This document shows positions 48,564-57,535 of a stretch of 64,000 nt of DNA, piece by piece. The DNA is from Promicromonospora sukumoe 327MFSha3.1 (GTDB taxonomy: Bacteria; Actinomycetota; Actinomycetes; Actinomycetales; Cellulomonadaceae). The stretch covers positions 1,488,001-1,552,000 of the forward strand of contig NZ_ARQM01000010.1 of assembly GCF_000385135.1 (NCBI RefSeq), read 5' to 3'. The position numbers and the translations under genes were made by a program. Each line of letters begins with the position of its first letter. Position 1 is the first letter of the stretch. The notes under the pieces are model-generated. The model searched no databases. It saw nothing but the letters and a program-made list of their open reading frames with translations, and was not told the origin of the DNA.

Positions 48564-49109
48564 TCATTCCCCGTCCTCGACCCGGTCCGAGGGCACGGCC
48601 TGGCCCGCACCGCGCGATGGTTCTGCGGCGTCGCACGCCTCCGACGCGCGCTCGTTCGTGGTCGGCCGCGGTTCGCGCGGGGTGGCCGACGGCGTGGGCC
48701 GCGCGGGCGAGCACTCGCGCGGGTCGGTGCTCGGGGTGGGCTCGGGCGACGGGGACGGCGGCGGCGCGGTGACCTCGGGCCGTGGCGACGCGGGGACCTG
48801 CGACCCGGGCTGCGTCTCGCCGGCGTCGGACCACAGCAGCGCCGTGCCGACTCCCGCCCCGCACAGCAGCGCCACGGTCGCGGTCAGCGCCCAGACGGCG
48901 GCCCGACGGCGGGGCTGCGTGGGGTGCTGCCCGGACCGGAGGATCTCGACCTGGGCGTCGTCGTCCAGGGGGAGCAGGTCCGGGTCCGGCCGGCCGTGCC
49001 CCGAGGTGGCGGCGTGCAGGCGGGTCAGGTCCAGCTCCCCGTCGACCTGGTCGAGCGCCCGGCGGGCTCGGGCCAGGGGGTCGTTCTGCGCTCTCGGCTG
49101 CGGTCTCAT
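48564..49109 (-). CDS. Membrane-anchored protein, probable anti-sigma factor
   Basis: This 181-residue protein has a cytoplasmic N-terminus (about 1-68), one membrane helix (about 70-92) and a Pro/Ser/Thr-rich outer region with two Cys. Position and layout fit an anti-sigma factor for the sigma gene just upstream, whose stop is one base before this start. The zinc-binding HxxxCxxC motif of ZAS anti-sigma factors is absent, so the assignment rests on context and topology. It would hold the sigma factor at the membrane until a signal arrives. Confidence 0.65.
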   Translation of the reverse strand: MRPQPRAQNDPLARARRALDQVDGELDLTRLHAATSGHGRPDPDLLPLDDDAQVEILRSGQHPTQPRRRAAVWALTATVALLCGAGVGTALLWSDAGETQPGSQVPASPRPEVTAPPPSPSPEPTPSTDPRECSPARPTPSATPREPRPTTNERASEACDAAEPSRGAGQAVPSDRVEDGE

Positions 49110-49110
49110 G

Positions 49111-49722
49111 TCAGTCCTCCTGGCCTTCGGTCACCGTGCGGTACGCGGCTCGTAGCCGCCGTCGGGCCCGGTACACCCGGGCGGCCGCGGTCGCGGCCGA
49201 GCAGCCCAGCACGCGGGCGATCTCGCCGGTGCTGAGCTCGGCGGCGGCCAGGAGCTCGACCACCTCCCGGTCGGCCGGACGCAGGAGGGCCAGGGCCCGC
49301 CGGAGCAGGTCGAGCTCGTCGACCAGCCGTGCGTCGTCCGGCCCGGGCGGTGCGGGATGTCGCATGGCGCGGTCCGCGAGCGCGGTACGCCGTCGCTCGG
49401 CCCGTACCTGGTTGGCCAGCACCCGCCGGGCGATCGCGAGCAGCCAGGTCCGCGGCTCGTCGGGTACCTCGCCCTTGCGCCAGGCGATGAGGAACACCTC
49501 GGCCACGACGTCCTCGGCCTCCGCGGCGCTCAGCCGGGTGCGCACGTAGCGGTGCACGGCGCGCGCGTGCTCGTCGACCAGGACCTCGGTCTGCTGCGGG
49601 GTGAGCGTGCCGTGGGCGAGGTCACGCTGGTCGGCATGGGTGGACAGGGTGGTCTCCAGTGGACGGGAGCTGTGGCTGAGCGGTCCTGCGAGATGGTCGG
49701 TGTCCGGCAGGGCCCTCGTCAT
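49111..49722 (-). CDS. ECF-type RNA polymerase sigma factor
   Basis: This 203-residue protein has sigma region 2 (about 50-115: VHRYVRTRLSAAEAEDVVAEVFLIAWRKG then PRTWLLAIARRVLANQ in pieces) and region 4 (about 135-195: ALALLRPADREVVELLAAAELSTGEIARVLGCSAATAAARVYRARRRL in pieces). It lacks the C-terminal extension of ECF41 factors. A probable membrane anti-sigma gene follows after one base (TGACATG), which fits a coupled signalling pair. An N-terminal tail of about 45 residues precedes the sigma domain. The regulon and signal are unknown. Confidence 0.92.
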   Translation of the reverse strand: MTRALPDTDHLAGPLSHSSRPLETTLSTHADQRDLAHGTLTPQQTEVLVDEHARAVHRYVRTRLSAAEAEDVVAEVFLIAWRKGEVPDEPRTWLLAIARRVLANQVRAERRRTALADRAMRHPAPPGPDDARLVDELDLLRRALALLRPADREVVELLAAAELSTGEIARVLGCSAATAAARVYRARRRLRAAYRTVTEGQED

Positions 49723-49797
49723 GACAGCTTGCCGGTGTGGACCACGTCACAGCCCGAAGCCATCATGCATCGCGCCCCGCCGCACACTGACCGCTGC

Positions 49798-50211
49798 GTG
49801 AGCATCGAAGAGAACACCCCCGTCCAGCCGTCCACCGTCCCGACCCGCCGCCACGGCGCCTGGAGCTCCGCCACCCGTGGCGTCGTCGCCGCGGGCGGCG
49901 CGCTCGCCGTCGCGCTCCTCGCCACGGCCTGCACGCAGGCCAGCGCCGCCGTCCCCGAGGAGCCGTCGGCGGTGCCGTCCGCCGTGTCTGAGCCCGCCGA
50001 ACCTGCGCAGGAGCCGTCCGACGAGGGCGAAGCGACGCCTGAGCCCGCCGCCCCGAGCGAGACCCGACCCTCTGACGAGAGCGACGAGAGCGAAGCCGCG
50101 CCCGCCCCGGCCGCCCCGAGCGAGACCCGGCCGTCCGACGAGGGCGAGCCGCGGCCCGTCCCGACGGTGCCCGGCGAGCGGGCGGAGCAGGGGCTCGTCG
50201 TCACCGGCTGA
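49798..50211 (+). CDS. Secreted or membrane-anchored low-complexity protein
   Basis: This 137-residue protein starts at a GTG (49798) or at the ATG 11 codons upstream (49765); neither has a ribosome site. A hydrophobic segment (about 34-46) ends LLATAC, a weak lipobox, so it may be lipid-anchored. The rest is rich in Pro, Glu, Ser and Ala, with a repeated unit of about 21 residues containing APSETRPSDE. No enzyme motif is present. It may be a surface linker or a sigma-regulated envelope protein, since it is divergent from the ECF sigma gene, but this is a guess. Confidence 0.6.
   Translation: MSIEENTPVQPSTVPTRRHGAWSSATRGVVAAGGALAVALLATACTQASAAVPEEPSAVPSAVSEPAEPAQEPSDEGEATPEPAAPSETRPSDESDESEAAPAPAAPSETRPSDEGEPRPVPTVPGERAEQGLVVTG
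50047..50129 (+). repeat. Direct repeat of 20 bases, 63 bases apart
   Basis: The 20-base phrase GCCGCCCCGAGCGAGACCCG appears at 50047-50066 and 50110-50129, inside the low-complexity protein gene. The distance is a multiple of three, so it reflects an in-frame duplication of about 21 codons. Confidence 0.7.
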
Positions 50212-50232
50212 GCAACTCCCGGTCTCCTGATC

Positions 50233-50270
50233 GAGGCGCCCGCCCCGGTTCTCCCCGGGGCGGGCGCCTC
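50233..50270 (+). terminator. Perfect 16-base hairpin after the low-complexity protein gene
   Basis: Perfect 16-base arms with a 6-base loop begin 22 bases after the stop at 50211. No T-run follows. It insulates the downstream glycosidase genes from upstream transcription. Confidence 0.8.
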
Positions 50271-50302
50271 GTGCGTCCTGCGGCACTGTGCTGCTCATCT
50301 CA

Positions 50303-50349
50303 TGCATCAATATGCAGGCTAGCGAGAATAGTCACGCTCCGTGTAGCGT
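50303..50349. promoter_or_regulatory. Palindromes in the leader of the DUF5060-type glycosidase gene
   Basis: TGCAT-CAAT-ATGCA (50303-50316) and CACGCT-CCGTGT-AGCGTG (50332-50349) are two inverted repeats in the AT-rich leader between the hairpin and the ATG at 50390. They are operator candidates for a carbohydrate regulator; none is encoded next to them. The first shares the TGCAT/ATGCA arms of the GntR site at 17632-17647, with a different gap. Confidence 0.45.
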
Positions 50350-50389
50350 GCCCGAGCGAGACACCCGCTCAACGTCATCTGGAGGATCG

Positions 50390-51982
50390 ATGGAGATCAC
50401 ACGACGGACGGCCGTCACCGGGGCAGCGATTCTCGGCGCCGCCGCCGCGGTCGGACTGCCCACGACCGCGTCCGCCTCGGGGCGGACGGCGCCCGCAGCC
50501 CCCGCGCCCGGCACGGTCGAGCGCTGGGGCCTGCACGAGATCGTCCTGAACGGCCCCGACAAGGGCAACCCCTTCGTCGACGTCACGCTCGCCGCCGTGT
50601 TCCGCAGCGGGGACCAGCGGATCAAGGTGCCCGGCTTCTACGACGGCGAGGGCACCTACCGCATCCGGTTCTCGCCGCCGCAGACCGGTGCGTGGAGCTG
50701 GAGCGTCGAGAGCAACGTCCGGGCGCTGCGCAAGTCGGGACGGGTCACCGTGGTGGAGCCCGCCGCGGGCAACCACGGGCCGGTCCAGGTCGTGCCGGAC
50801 GGGTACCACTTCGTTTACGCCGACGGGTCGCCGTACCGGCAGATCGGCACGACGTCGTACTCGTGGGCGCTACAGGGCGACGAGAAGTGCGCGGTGACGC
50901 TGGACACGCTGAGCAAGGCACCGTTCAACAAGATCCGCATGCTGGTGTTCCCGAACGTCCCCGCGGCATACACCGACCCGTTCGTGCGCACGGGCACCGA
51001 GCCGGGCGCCTGGGACCCGACCCGGTTCGACCCCGCCTACTTCCGCAACTACGAGCGCCGCATCGCGCAGCTGCTGGAGCTCGGGATCCAGGCCGACGTC
51101 GTGCTGTACCACCCCTACGACGAGGACCGTGGCTACTCGGACATGGCGCGCGCCGACGACGAGCGTTACGTGCGGTACGTCTCCGCCCGGTTCGGCGCCT
51201 ACCGCAACGTGTGGTGGTCGATGGCGAACGAGTACGACGGCGTGGACAGCAAGTCGGTCGACGACTGGGACCACCTGTTCGAGGTGCTCGTGGCCGCGGA
51301 CCCGCACGACCGGCTGCGCTCGATCCACAACGCCAACATCTACTACGACGCCCGCAAGCCCTGGATCACGCACGCGAGCGTCCAGAGCGCCGGCGCCTCC
51401 ATGGACGGCCTGCGTGCCCACCTGCACCGGCAGTTCGCCCTCAAGCCGGTCGTGTTCGACGAGGTCGCGTACGAGGGCAACATCTCCGAGCGCTGGGGCC
51501 AGCTCTCCGGCGAGGAGATGACCAGCCGGTTCTGGAACACCTACGTGGGCGGCACCTACTGCGGCCACGGCGAGACGCTCAACCCCGAGCAGAAGCCCAG
51601 CATCTCGTGGCTCGGGCAGGGCGGGACCCTGAACGGCACCAGCGCCCCGCGCCTCGCCTTCCTCAAGCAGGTCATGGAGGACGGCCCGGCCCCCGGCATC
51701 AACGCCCTGCAGCCCGACTGGGACTACGAGATCGCCGGCGTCGACAACCAGTACTTCGTGAAGTACTTCGACGACGCCACCCCGACCGAGTGGGCGGCCG
51801 TGCTGCCCAACGGCGCCGGGCTGGCGTTCAAGGCCGACATCATCGACACCTGGAACATGACGGTCACGCCGGCCGGCACGTTCAACATGGCCAAGGTGCC
51901 CCGCGGCGCCCAGGACCCGGCGCGTCCGAACATCGAGCTGCCGGGCAAGCCCTGGATCGCGGTCAGGTTCACGAAGGCGTGA
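50390..51982 (+). CDS. Tat-exported glycoside hydrolase, DUF5060/DUF4038 type
   Basis: This 530-residue enzyme has a twin-arginine signal (TRRTAVTGAA, residues 4-13) and then an N-terminal beta-sandwich like DUF5060 (about 42-125, with VPGFYDGEGTYRIRFSPPQTGAWSW). A TIM-barrel region like DUF4038 follows (about 130-440), with candidate acid/base in WWSMANEYDG and nucleophile in VVFDEVAYEG, and a C-terminal beta domain like DUF5605. The apiosidase family GH140 also has a DUF4038 barrel, so this enzyme may remove side chains, possibly apiose, from pectin, but the family is broad. GGAGG lies before the ATG. It is coupled to a rhamnosidase gene (GTGA). Confidence 0.85.
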   Translation: MEITRRTAVTGAAILGAAAAVGLPTTASASGRTAPAAPAPGTVERWGLHEIVLNGPDKGNPFVDVTLAAVFRSGDQRIKVPGFYDGEGTYRIRFSPPQTGAWSWSVESNVRALRKSGRVTVVEPAAGNHGPVQVVPDGYHFVYADGSPYRQIGTTSYSWALQGDEKCAVTLDTLSKAPFNKIRMLVFPNVPAAYTDPFVRTGTEPGAWDPTRFDPAYFRNYERRIAQLLELGIQADVVLYHPYDEDRGYSDMARADDERYVRYVSARFGAYRNVWWSMANEYDGVDSKSVDDWDHLFEVLVAADPHDRLRSIHNANIYYDARKPWITHASVQSAGASMDGLRAHLHRQFALKPVVFDEVAYEGNISERWGQLSGEEMTSRFWNTYVGGTYCGHGETLNPEQKPSISWLGQGGTLNGTSAPRLAFLKQVMEDGPAPGINALQPDWDYEIAGVDNQYFVKYFDDATPTEWAAVLPNGAGLAFKADIIDTWNMTVTPAGTFNMAKVPRGAQDPARPNIELPGKPWIAVRFTKA

Positions 51983-54597
51983 GCCGCGTGCCGGGACAGG
52001 ACCGCGCCGTCGTCGTCGAGGCGCCGCGCGTCGAGCACCACCGCGAGCCGCTCGGCATCGGGGAGCGGACGCCGCGCCTGTCCTGGCGCGTTCTGTCGGC
52101 GCCCGAGGCGTGGCGGCAGACCGCGTACCGCGTCGACGTCGAGCGGGACGGCACGACGACGTCCCACGAGGTGCAGGGCCAGGACCAGGTGCTCGTGGCC
52201 TGGCCCGGCCGGCCCCTGCGCTCGCGGGACGTCGCCGTCGTCCGCGTCGCCGTGCGCGGCGCGGACGGGGCGTGGTCCGACCCGTCGGCCCCCACCACCC
52301 TGGAGGCGGGGCTGCTCGAACCCGCCGACTGGGTCGCGCGGCCCGTGGGCGCCACGCGGAACGAGAACCCGAACACCGACGACCGGCGCCCCTCGATCCT
52401 CCGCACGGAGTTCGAGGTGCGCCCCGGGCTCGTGCGCGCCCGGCTGTACGCCACGGCGCACGGGCTCCACGAGGCCGAGATCAACGGGGAGCGTGTCGGC
52501 GCCGACGTCCTCGCGCCGGGGTGGACCGTCTACGGCGAACGGCTGCGCTATGCCACCCACGACGTGACCGCGCTGCTGGAGCCCGGCGCGAACGCGATCG
52601 GGGCGTGGCTCGCCGACGGCTGGTACCGGGGCCGCCTCGGCTGGCGGGACGGGTTCCGCAACGTCTACGGCGACGACCAGTCCTTCCTCGCGCAGCTCGA
52701 GCTCGTGTACGCCGACGGCACCCGCGAGGTCGTGCCCACCGACTGGTCGTGGCGCTCGGCGCCGAGCCCGATCCTGCGCAGCGGGATCTACGACGGCGAG
52801 GATTACGACGCGCGCGCGGAGCAGCCCGGCTGGTCGCGGGCCGGCTTCGACGACTCCGCCTGGGACGGCGTGCAGGAGCGGCGCCGCGACCCCGCGACAC
52901 TCGTGGCCCCCACCGGGCCGCCCGTGCGCGTGACCCAGGAATTGCGGCCGGCCCGGGTGCTCACCGGTCCCAGCGGCTCGCGCATCCTCGACTTCGGCCA
53001 GAACCTCGTCGGCCGGGTGCGCCTGCGCGTCAGCGGCCCCGCGGGCACGACGGTTACCCTGCGCACCGCCGAGGTGCTGCAGGACGGCGAGATCTGCACC
53101 CGGCCCCTGCGCGCCGCGCGGTCCGCCGACAGCTACACGCTCGCCGGCCGCGCCGTCGAGGAGTGGGAGCCGAGGTTCACGTACCACGGCTTCCGCTACG
53201 CCGAGGTGTCCGGCTGGCCCGGCGACCTCGACGCGGACGTCGCCGAAGGCGCGCTCGTCGCCCGGGTCCTGCACACCGACCTGGAGCGCACGGGGTGGTT
53301 CGACTCCTCCGACCCGCTGCTGAACCGGCTCCACGAGAACGTGGTCTGGAGCATGCGGGGCAACTTCGTCGACCTCCCCACCGACTGCCCGCAGCGCGAC
53401 GAGCGCATCGGCTGGACCGGCGACCTCCAGGTGTTCGCACCGACGGCGTCGACCCTGTTCGACGTGTCCGGCATGCTGTCGGGCTGGCTGCGCGACCTCG
53501 CCGTCGAACAGCTCCCGGACGGCACCGTGCCCTGGTTCGTGCCGGTCATCCCCGCGGTGGACAAATGGACGCCGATGCGGCCCGGCGCCGCCTGGGGCGA
53601 CGCAGCGACGCTGGTGCCCTGGACGCTGTACGAGCGGTTCGGCGACGCGGGCGTGCTGCGCGCCCAGCTCGACAGCGCCCGGCGCTGGGTGGACCTGGTC
53701 GAGCGCCTGGCCGGCCCGTCGCGGCTGTGGGACACCGGGTTCCAGCTCGGCGACTGGCTCGACCCGGCCGCTCCGCCCGAGGATCCTGCCGACGCGCGGA
53801 CCGACCGCTACCTCGTCGCGACGGCGTACTTCGCGCGGTCGGCGCAGACGGTGGCGCGCATGGCCGAGGTGCTCGGCCTGGACGCCGAGCACGCCCGCTA
53901 CGCGGCGCTCGCGGACGAGGTGGCCGCCGCCTTCCGCGCGGAGTACGTGGCCGACGACGGGCGGATGTCGAGCGACGCCCCGACGGCGTACGCGCTCGCG
54001 CTGCGGTTCGGCCTGATCACCGACCCGGCCCTGCGCGCGGCCGCGGCGTCCCGCCTGGCCGAGCTCGTGCGCCAGGCGGGGAACCGCATCGCGACGGGCT
54101 TCGTCGGCACGCCCCTGGTCTCGGACGCGCTCAGCGCCGACGGCCACCTCGGCACGGCGTACGACCTGCTGCTCGAGCGCGGCTGCCCGTCCTGGCTGTA
54201 CCAGGTGGAGCAGGGCGCGACGACGATCTGGGAGCGGTGGGACTCGCTGCTCCCGGACGGCACGGTCAACCCCGGCCAGATGACGTCGTTCAACCACTAC
54301 GCGCTCGGCGCCGTCGCCGACTGGACGCACCGGGTGGTCGCCGGCCTGGCGCCCGCAGCGCCCGGCTACCGGCGCATCCGCTTCGCGCCTCGGCCCGGCG
54401 GCGGGCTCACGCACGCGGGCGCACGGCACCTGACGCCGTACGGCGAGACGTCGATCTCGTGGCGGATCGAGGGCGGCGGGCTGCGGGTCGAGGCCGTGGT
54501 GCCGGTCGGCGCCACGGCGGTCCTGGACCTGCCCGGGGCCGAGCCGGAGGAGCTGGACGCCGGGACCCACCGCCGGACGGCGCCGTTGCCCCGGTGA
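51979..54597 (+). CDS. Alpha-L-rhamnosidase (GH78)
   Basis: This 872-residue enzyme has the GH78 layout: N-terminal beta-sandwich domains (about 10-370, including FEVRPGLVRARLYATAHGLHEAEING), the catalytic (alpha/alpha)6 barrel (about 430-780), and a C-terminal beta-sandwich. The acidic catalytic block DCPQRDERIGWTGD (near 469-482) and the second acidic site, Glu752 in ATTIWERWDS, are present. No signal peptide is seen, so it should act on imported oligosaccharides. It releases terminal L-rhamnose, a sugar of rhamnogalacturonan. The GTG start overlaps the upstream gene's stop; a GTG nine bases later is possible. Confidence 0.94.
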   Translation: MSRVPGQDRAVVVEAPRVEHHREPLGIGERTPRLSWRVLSAPEAWRQTAYRVDVERDGTTTSHEVQGQDQVLVAWPGRPLRSRDVAVVRVAVRGADGAWSDPSAPTTLEAGLLEPADWVARPVGATRNENPNTDDRRPSILRTEFEVRPGLVRARLYATAHGLHEAEINGERVGADVLAPGWTVYGERLRYATHDVTALLEPGANAIGAWLADGWYRGRLGWRDGFRNVYGDDQSFLAQLELVYADGTREVVPTDWSWRSAPSPILRSGIYDGEDYDARAEQPGWSRAGFDDSAWDGVQERRRDPATLVAPTGPPVRVTQELRPARVLTGPSGSRILDFGQNLVGRVRLRVSGPAGTTVTLRTAEVLQDGEICTRPLRAARSADSYTLAGRAVEEWEPRFTYHGFRYAEVSGWPGDLDADVAEGALVARVLHTDLERTGWFDSSDPLLNRLHENVVWSMRGNFVDLPTDCPQRDERIGWTGDLQVFAPTASTLFDVSGMLSGWLRDLAVEQLPDGTVPWFVPVIPAVDKWTPMRPGAAWGDAATLVPWTLYERFGDAGVLRAQLDSARRWVDLVERLAGPSRLWDTGFQLGDWLDPAAPPEDPADARTDRYLVATAYFARSAQTVARMAEVLGLDAEHARYAALADEVAAAFRAEYVADDGRMSSDAPTAYALALRFGLITDPALRAAAASRLAELVRQAGNRIATGFVGTPLVSDALSADGHLGTAYDLLLERGCPSWLYQVEQGATTIWERWDSLLPDGTVNPGQMTSFNHYALGAVADWTHRVVAGLAPAAPGYRRIRFAPRPGGGLTHAGARHLTPYGETSISWRIEGGGLRVEAVVPVGATAVLDLPGAEPEELDAGTHRRTAPLPR

Positions 54598-54625
54598 GGC
54601 GGCGACCCGGTGAGGAGGCGACCCG

Positions 54626-57463
54626 TCAGCCGCGGGTCGCCTCCTCCAGCAGCTCCAGCACGTGCCGGTACGGGGCGCCGGTCGCCCGCGTCATGCCGAT
54701 CTCACAGGTCCGGTTGCACGAGGCGTGCGCCTCGCCGCCCAGGGCGCGCACCTCGGCCGCCTCCCGGGCGGTCGCGGACGCCGTCAGCTCGGGGTGCAGC
54801 ATGCCGCGGTCCCCGGCGAACGCGCAGCAGCCCCAGGCGTCGGGCACGGTCACCTCGTCGGCGACGGCGCGGGCCACCGTCGTCAGGTCGTCGTCGAGCC
54901 CGAGGCGGGCCGACGAGCAGGTGGGGTGCAGGGTCAGGGTCGCGAGGTACGGAGCCACGTCGAGCCGGGGGAGCAGCACCCGCGCCGTGAACCGGACGGC
55001 GTCCTCCACCTCGACGCCCGACTCCGCGAGGGTCTGCCGGAAGCCCTCCGTGCAGCTCGACGCGTCCGTGACCACGGGGAGGCGGCCGTCGTCCGAGGCG
55101 GCACGCAGGGCGTCCACGACCCGCGCCGCCATGGTGGCCCGGCCGGCGTCGTGCCCCTTGGACGCCCACGGGGTGCCGCAGCAGAGCCCGTCCGCCCCCG
55201 GCGGGACGACCAGCCGCACGCCCGCGCGCTCGGCCAGCAGGGCGAACGCCGCCGTGACCCCGACACCGGCACCCTCGGGCCCGGACCCCTCCGGCCCGAA
55301 CATCGTGTTGACGCACGCCGGGAGGTAGACCGCCACCGGCGCGTCCGGGCCCGACCCGACGGAGTCCCCGAGCCGGCGTCGGGCACTGCCGCCCGGCGGC
55401 AGGTCCGGGGTGTGGCGGGGGACCGTGTCCGCGCCGAGCACCGCCCGGGCCAGGTCCGTCGCGGCCGTGACCGGGGCGGACGGCAGCCGGCCGGCCAGGG
55501 TCAGCGCCGCCGACGCGCCGCGCGTCACGGCGCCCCACGACCCCGCCGCGGCGGTCCAGGCCGTGTCGAGCGCCGGCTGGCGCGCCTGGCCGCGCAGGCG
55601 CTTGACCAGGTCGCCGGTGTTGATGAGCACCGGGCAGGCCGTCTGGCACATCCCGTCCACGGCGCAGGTCTGCACCCCGGCGTACTCGTAGTCCCGGTCC
55701 AGCTCGCGCAGCAGCGCGGTGTCGCCGTCGGCCGCCGCGCGGGCCGCCGCGCGCCGGGTGACGATGCGCTGCCGGGGCGTGAGGGTCAGGTCCTTGCTGG
55801 GGCAGACCGGCTCGCAGTACCCGCACTCGACGCACCGGTCCACCTCGGCCTCGACGGGCTCGGCGAGCTTGAAGTTCCGCAGGTGCGCCTCGGGGTCGTC
55901 GTCGAGCACGACCCCGGGGCTGAGGATCCCCTCGGGGTCCACCAGCCGCTTCAGGGAACGCATCACGTCGTAGAGCTCGTCCCCGTACTGGCGCCGCACG
56001 AAGGGGGCCATGGCGCGGCCGGTGCCGTGCTCGGCCTTGAGGTTCCCGCCGGCGCCGAGCACGAGGTCGACGAGGTCCTCGGTGAACGCGGCCAGCCGGC
56101 CGCGCTGCTCGTCGGTCTCGAACCGGTCGGTCAGCATGAAGTGCACGTTCCCGTCCTTCGCGTGGCCGAAGATCACGCCGTCGCGGTAGCCGTGCCGCTC
56201 GAACAGGTCCTGCAGCGCGGCGCAGGTCGCCGCGAGCGCCGGCACGGGCACGACGACGTCCTCCAGCAGGGCGGTGGTGCCGCGCGGGCGCGCGCCGGCG
56301 ACCGCGGCGTACAGGCCCTTGCGCAGCTTCCAGGCGGTGGCGCGGTGGGCGGCGTCGGCCAGGAGCGGGGCGGGCCGCAGCAGCGGCAGCGCCGCGATCG
56401 CCCGGGATCCCGCGGCCGTCATGGTGTCGAGCTCGTCCGGCGTGTCCGACTGGTACTCGACCAGGAGCGCTGCCTCGGTGGTGACGTCCAGGCCGACGAG
56501 CGCCGCGGGCGGGTCGGCCTGCGCCTGGCCGACGCGGAGGCTGGTGGCGTCCATGAGCTCGAGGGTCGCGGCTCCGGTGGCGACGAGGTCGGGGAGCGCG
56601 CTGGTCGCGGCCTCCAGGTCGGGGAAGACCGCCAGCGCGGTCGCGGTGTGCGGGCGCAGCGGGACGGTGCGGAAGACCGCCTCGGCGACGAAGGCGAGGG
56701 TGCCCTCGCTCCCGACGACGAGGTGGGCGAGCAGCTGGGCGGGTGTCGCGTGGTCGAGGAACGCGTTGACGCCGTAGCCCATGGTGTTCTTCATGGCGAA
56801 GGCGCGCCGGATCCGGTCGACGGAGTCCGGGTTGCCCGTCACCCGGCGCCGGAGCCGGTCGAGGCCCTCGACCAGGTCCGGCTCGGCGGCTCGCAGCGCC
56901 GCGTCGGCGTCGGGGGCGCCGGTGTCGACGACGGTCCCCGACGGCAGCACGAGCACGAGCGACTCGAGGGTGGCGTAGGAGTTCTCGGCGGTGCCGCACG
57001 CCATCCCGCTGGAGTTGTTGCTGACGACGCCGCCCACGGTGCACGCGACCTCGCTGGCGGGGTCGGGGCCGAGCCGGCGGCCGTGCCGTCGCAGCCGCGC
57101 GTTGACCTGGCGCACCGTGGCACCCGGCTGCACGCGGACGCGGGCGCCGTCGTCCAGCACCTCGATCCGGGTGAAGGCGCGCCGGGTGTCGACCAGGATG
57201 CCGTCGGTGCCGGCCTGCCCCGACAGGCTGGTGCCGCCGGAGCGGAAGGTGACGTGCGCGCCGCTCGCGGCGGCGGCGCGCAGGACGCGGCCGACGGTCG
57301 CGGCGTCGTCGGCGACGACGACGGCCTGCGGCGTCAGCAGGAAGTGCGAGGCGTCGGCGGCGACGGCGACGCGGTCGAGCGCGCGGGTGCTCACGGACCC
57401 GCCGGGCCCGACGGCGTCGGCCACGGCGCGGGGGACGGAGCCTGTGCTGCTGAGGGTGGTCAT
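54626..57463 (-). CDS. Fused FAD-linked oxidase and Fe-S protein (GlcD-GlcF-like; glycolate or D-lactate dehydrogenase type)
   Basis: This 945-residue fusion has an FAD-binding PCMH domain (about 40-220, with RSGGTSLSGQAGTDGILVDTRR in pieces, GPDPASEVACTVGGVVSNNSSG) and an FAD-oxidase C-terminal domain (about 250-520, with GHAKDGNVHFML and EHGTGRAMAPFVRRQ). Two 4Fe-4S motifs (CVECGYCEPVCP near 543-554, CAVDGMCQTACP near 599-610) and cysteine-rich CCG regions near the end (CCGTPW, CSSARLG, CCAFAGD, CNRTCEIG) follow. It oxidises a 2-hydroxy acid such as glycolate or D-lactate at the membrane. GAGGAG precedes the ATG at 57463. It sits between sugar-degrading genes and is divergent from the GH2 gene. 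Confidence 0.92.
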   Translation of the reverse strand: MTTLSSTGSVPRAVADAVGPGGSVSTRALDRVAVAADASHFLLTPQAVVVADDAATVGRVLRAAAASGAHVTFRSGGTSLSGQAGTDGILVDTRRAFTRIEVLDDGARVRVQPGATVRQVNARLRRHGRRLGPDPASEVACTVGGVVSNNSSGMACGTAENSYATLESLVLVLPSGTVVDTGAPDADAALRAAEPDLVEGLDRLRRRVTGNPDSVDRIRRAFAMKNTMGYGVNAFLDHATPAQLLAHLVVGSEGTLAFVAEAVFRTVPLRPHTATALAVFPDLEAATSALPDLVATGAATLELMDATSLRVGQAQADPPAALVGLDVTTEAALLVEYQSDTPDELDTMTAAGSRAIAALPLLRPAPLLADAAHRATAWKLRKGLYAAVAGARPRGTTALLEDVVVPVPALAATCAALQDLFERHGYRDGVIFGHAKDGNVHFMLTDRFETDEQRGRLAAFTEDLVDLVLGAGGNLKAEHGTGRAMAPFVRRQYGDELYDVMRSLKRLVDPEGILSPGVVLDDDPEAHLRNFKLAEPVEAEVDRCVECGYCEPVCPSKDLTLTPRQRIVTRRAAARAAADGDTALLRELDRDYEYAGVQTCAVDGMCQTACPVLINTGDLVKRLRGQARQPALDTAWTAAAGSWGAVTRGASAALTLAGRLPSAPVTAATDLARAVLGADTVPRHTPDLPPGGSARRRLGDSVGSGPDAPVAVYLPACVNTMFGPEGSGPEGAGVGVTAAFALLAERAGVRLVVPPGADGLCCGTPWASKGHDAGRATMAARVVDALRAASDDGRLPVVTDASSCTEGFRQTLAESGVEVEDAVRFTARVLLPRLDVAPYLATLTLHPTCSSARLGLDDDLTTVARAVADEVTVPDAWGCCAFAGDRGMLHPELTASATAREAAEVRALGGEAHASCNRTCEIGMTRATGAPYRHVLELLEEATRG

Positions 57464-57494
57464 CGCTCTCCTCGTCCGGTTAGTCTGAGGGTAC

Positions 57495-57520
57495 ATTCAC
57501 AGAGGAATGATTATGCACCC
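57495..57520. promoter_or_regulatory. AT-rich divergent region with CATTC-ACAGAG-GAATG repeat
   Basis: The 72-base region between the divergent oxidase and GH2 genes contains the inverted repeat CATTC-ACAGAG-GAATG near 57495-57510, followed by ATTATG, in an AT-rich patch. It may be a regulator site serving both genes; no promoter pair is certain. Confidence 0.4.
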
Positions 57521-57535
57521 ACGATGGAGGGGCCG

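Noticed and set aside
49735-49797. GTG at 49735 as start of the low-complexity protein
   Set aside because: It would overlap the short divergent promoter region with the sigma gene and leaves an over-long leader before the hydrophobic segment; no ribosome site supports it.
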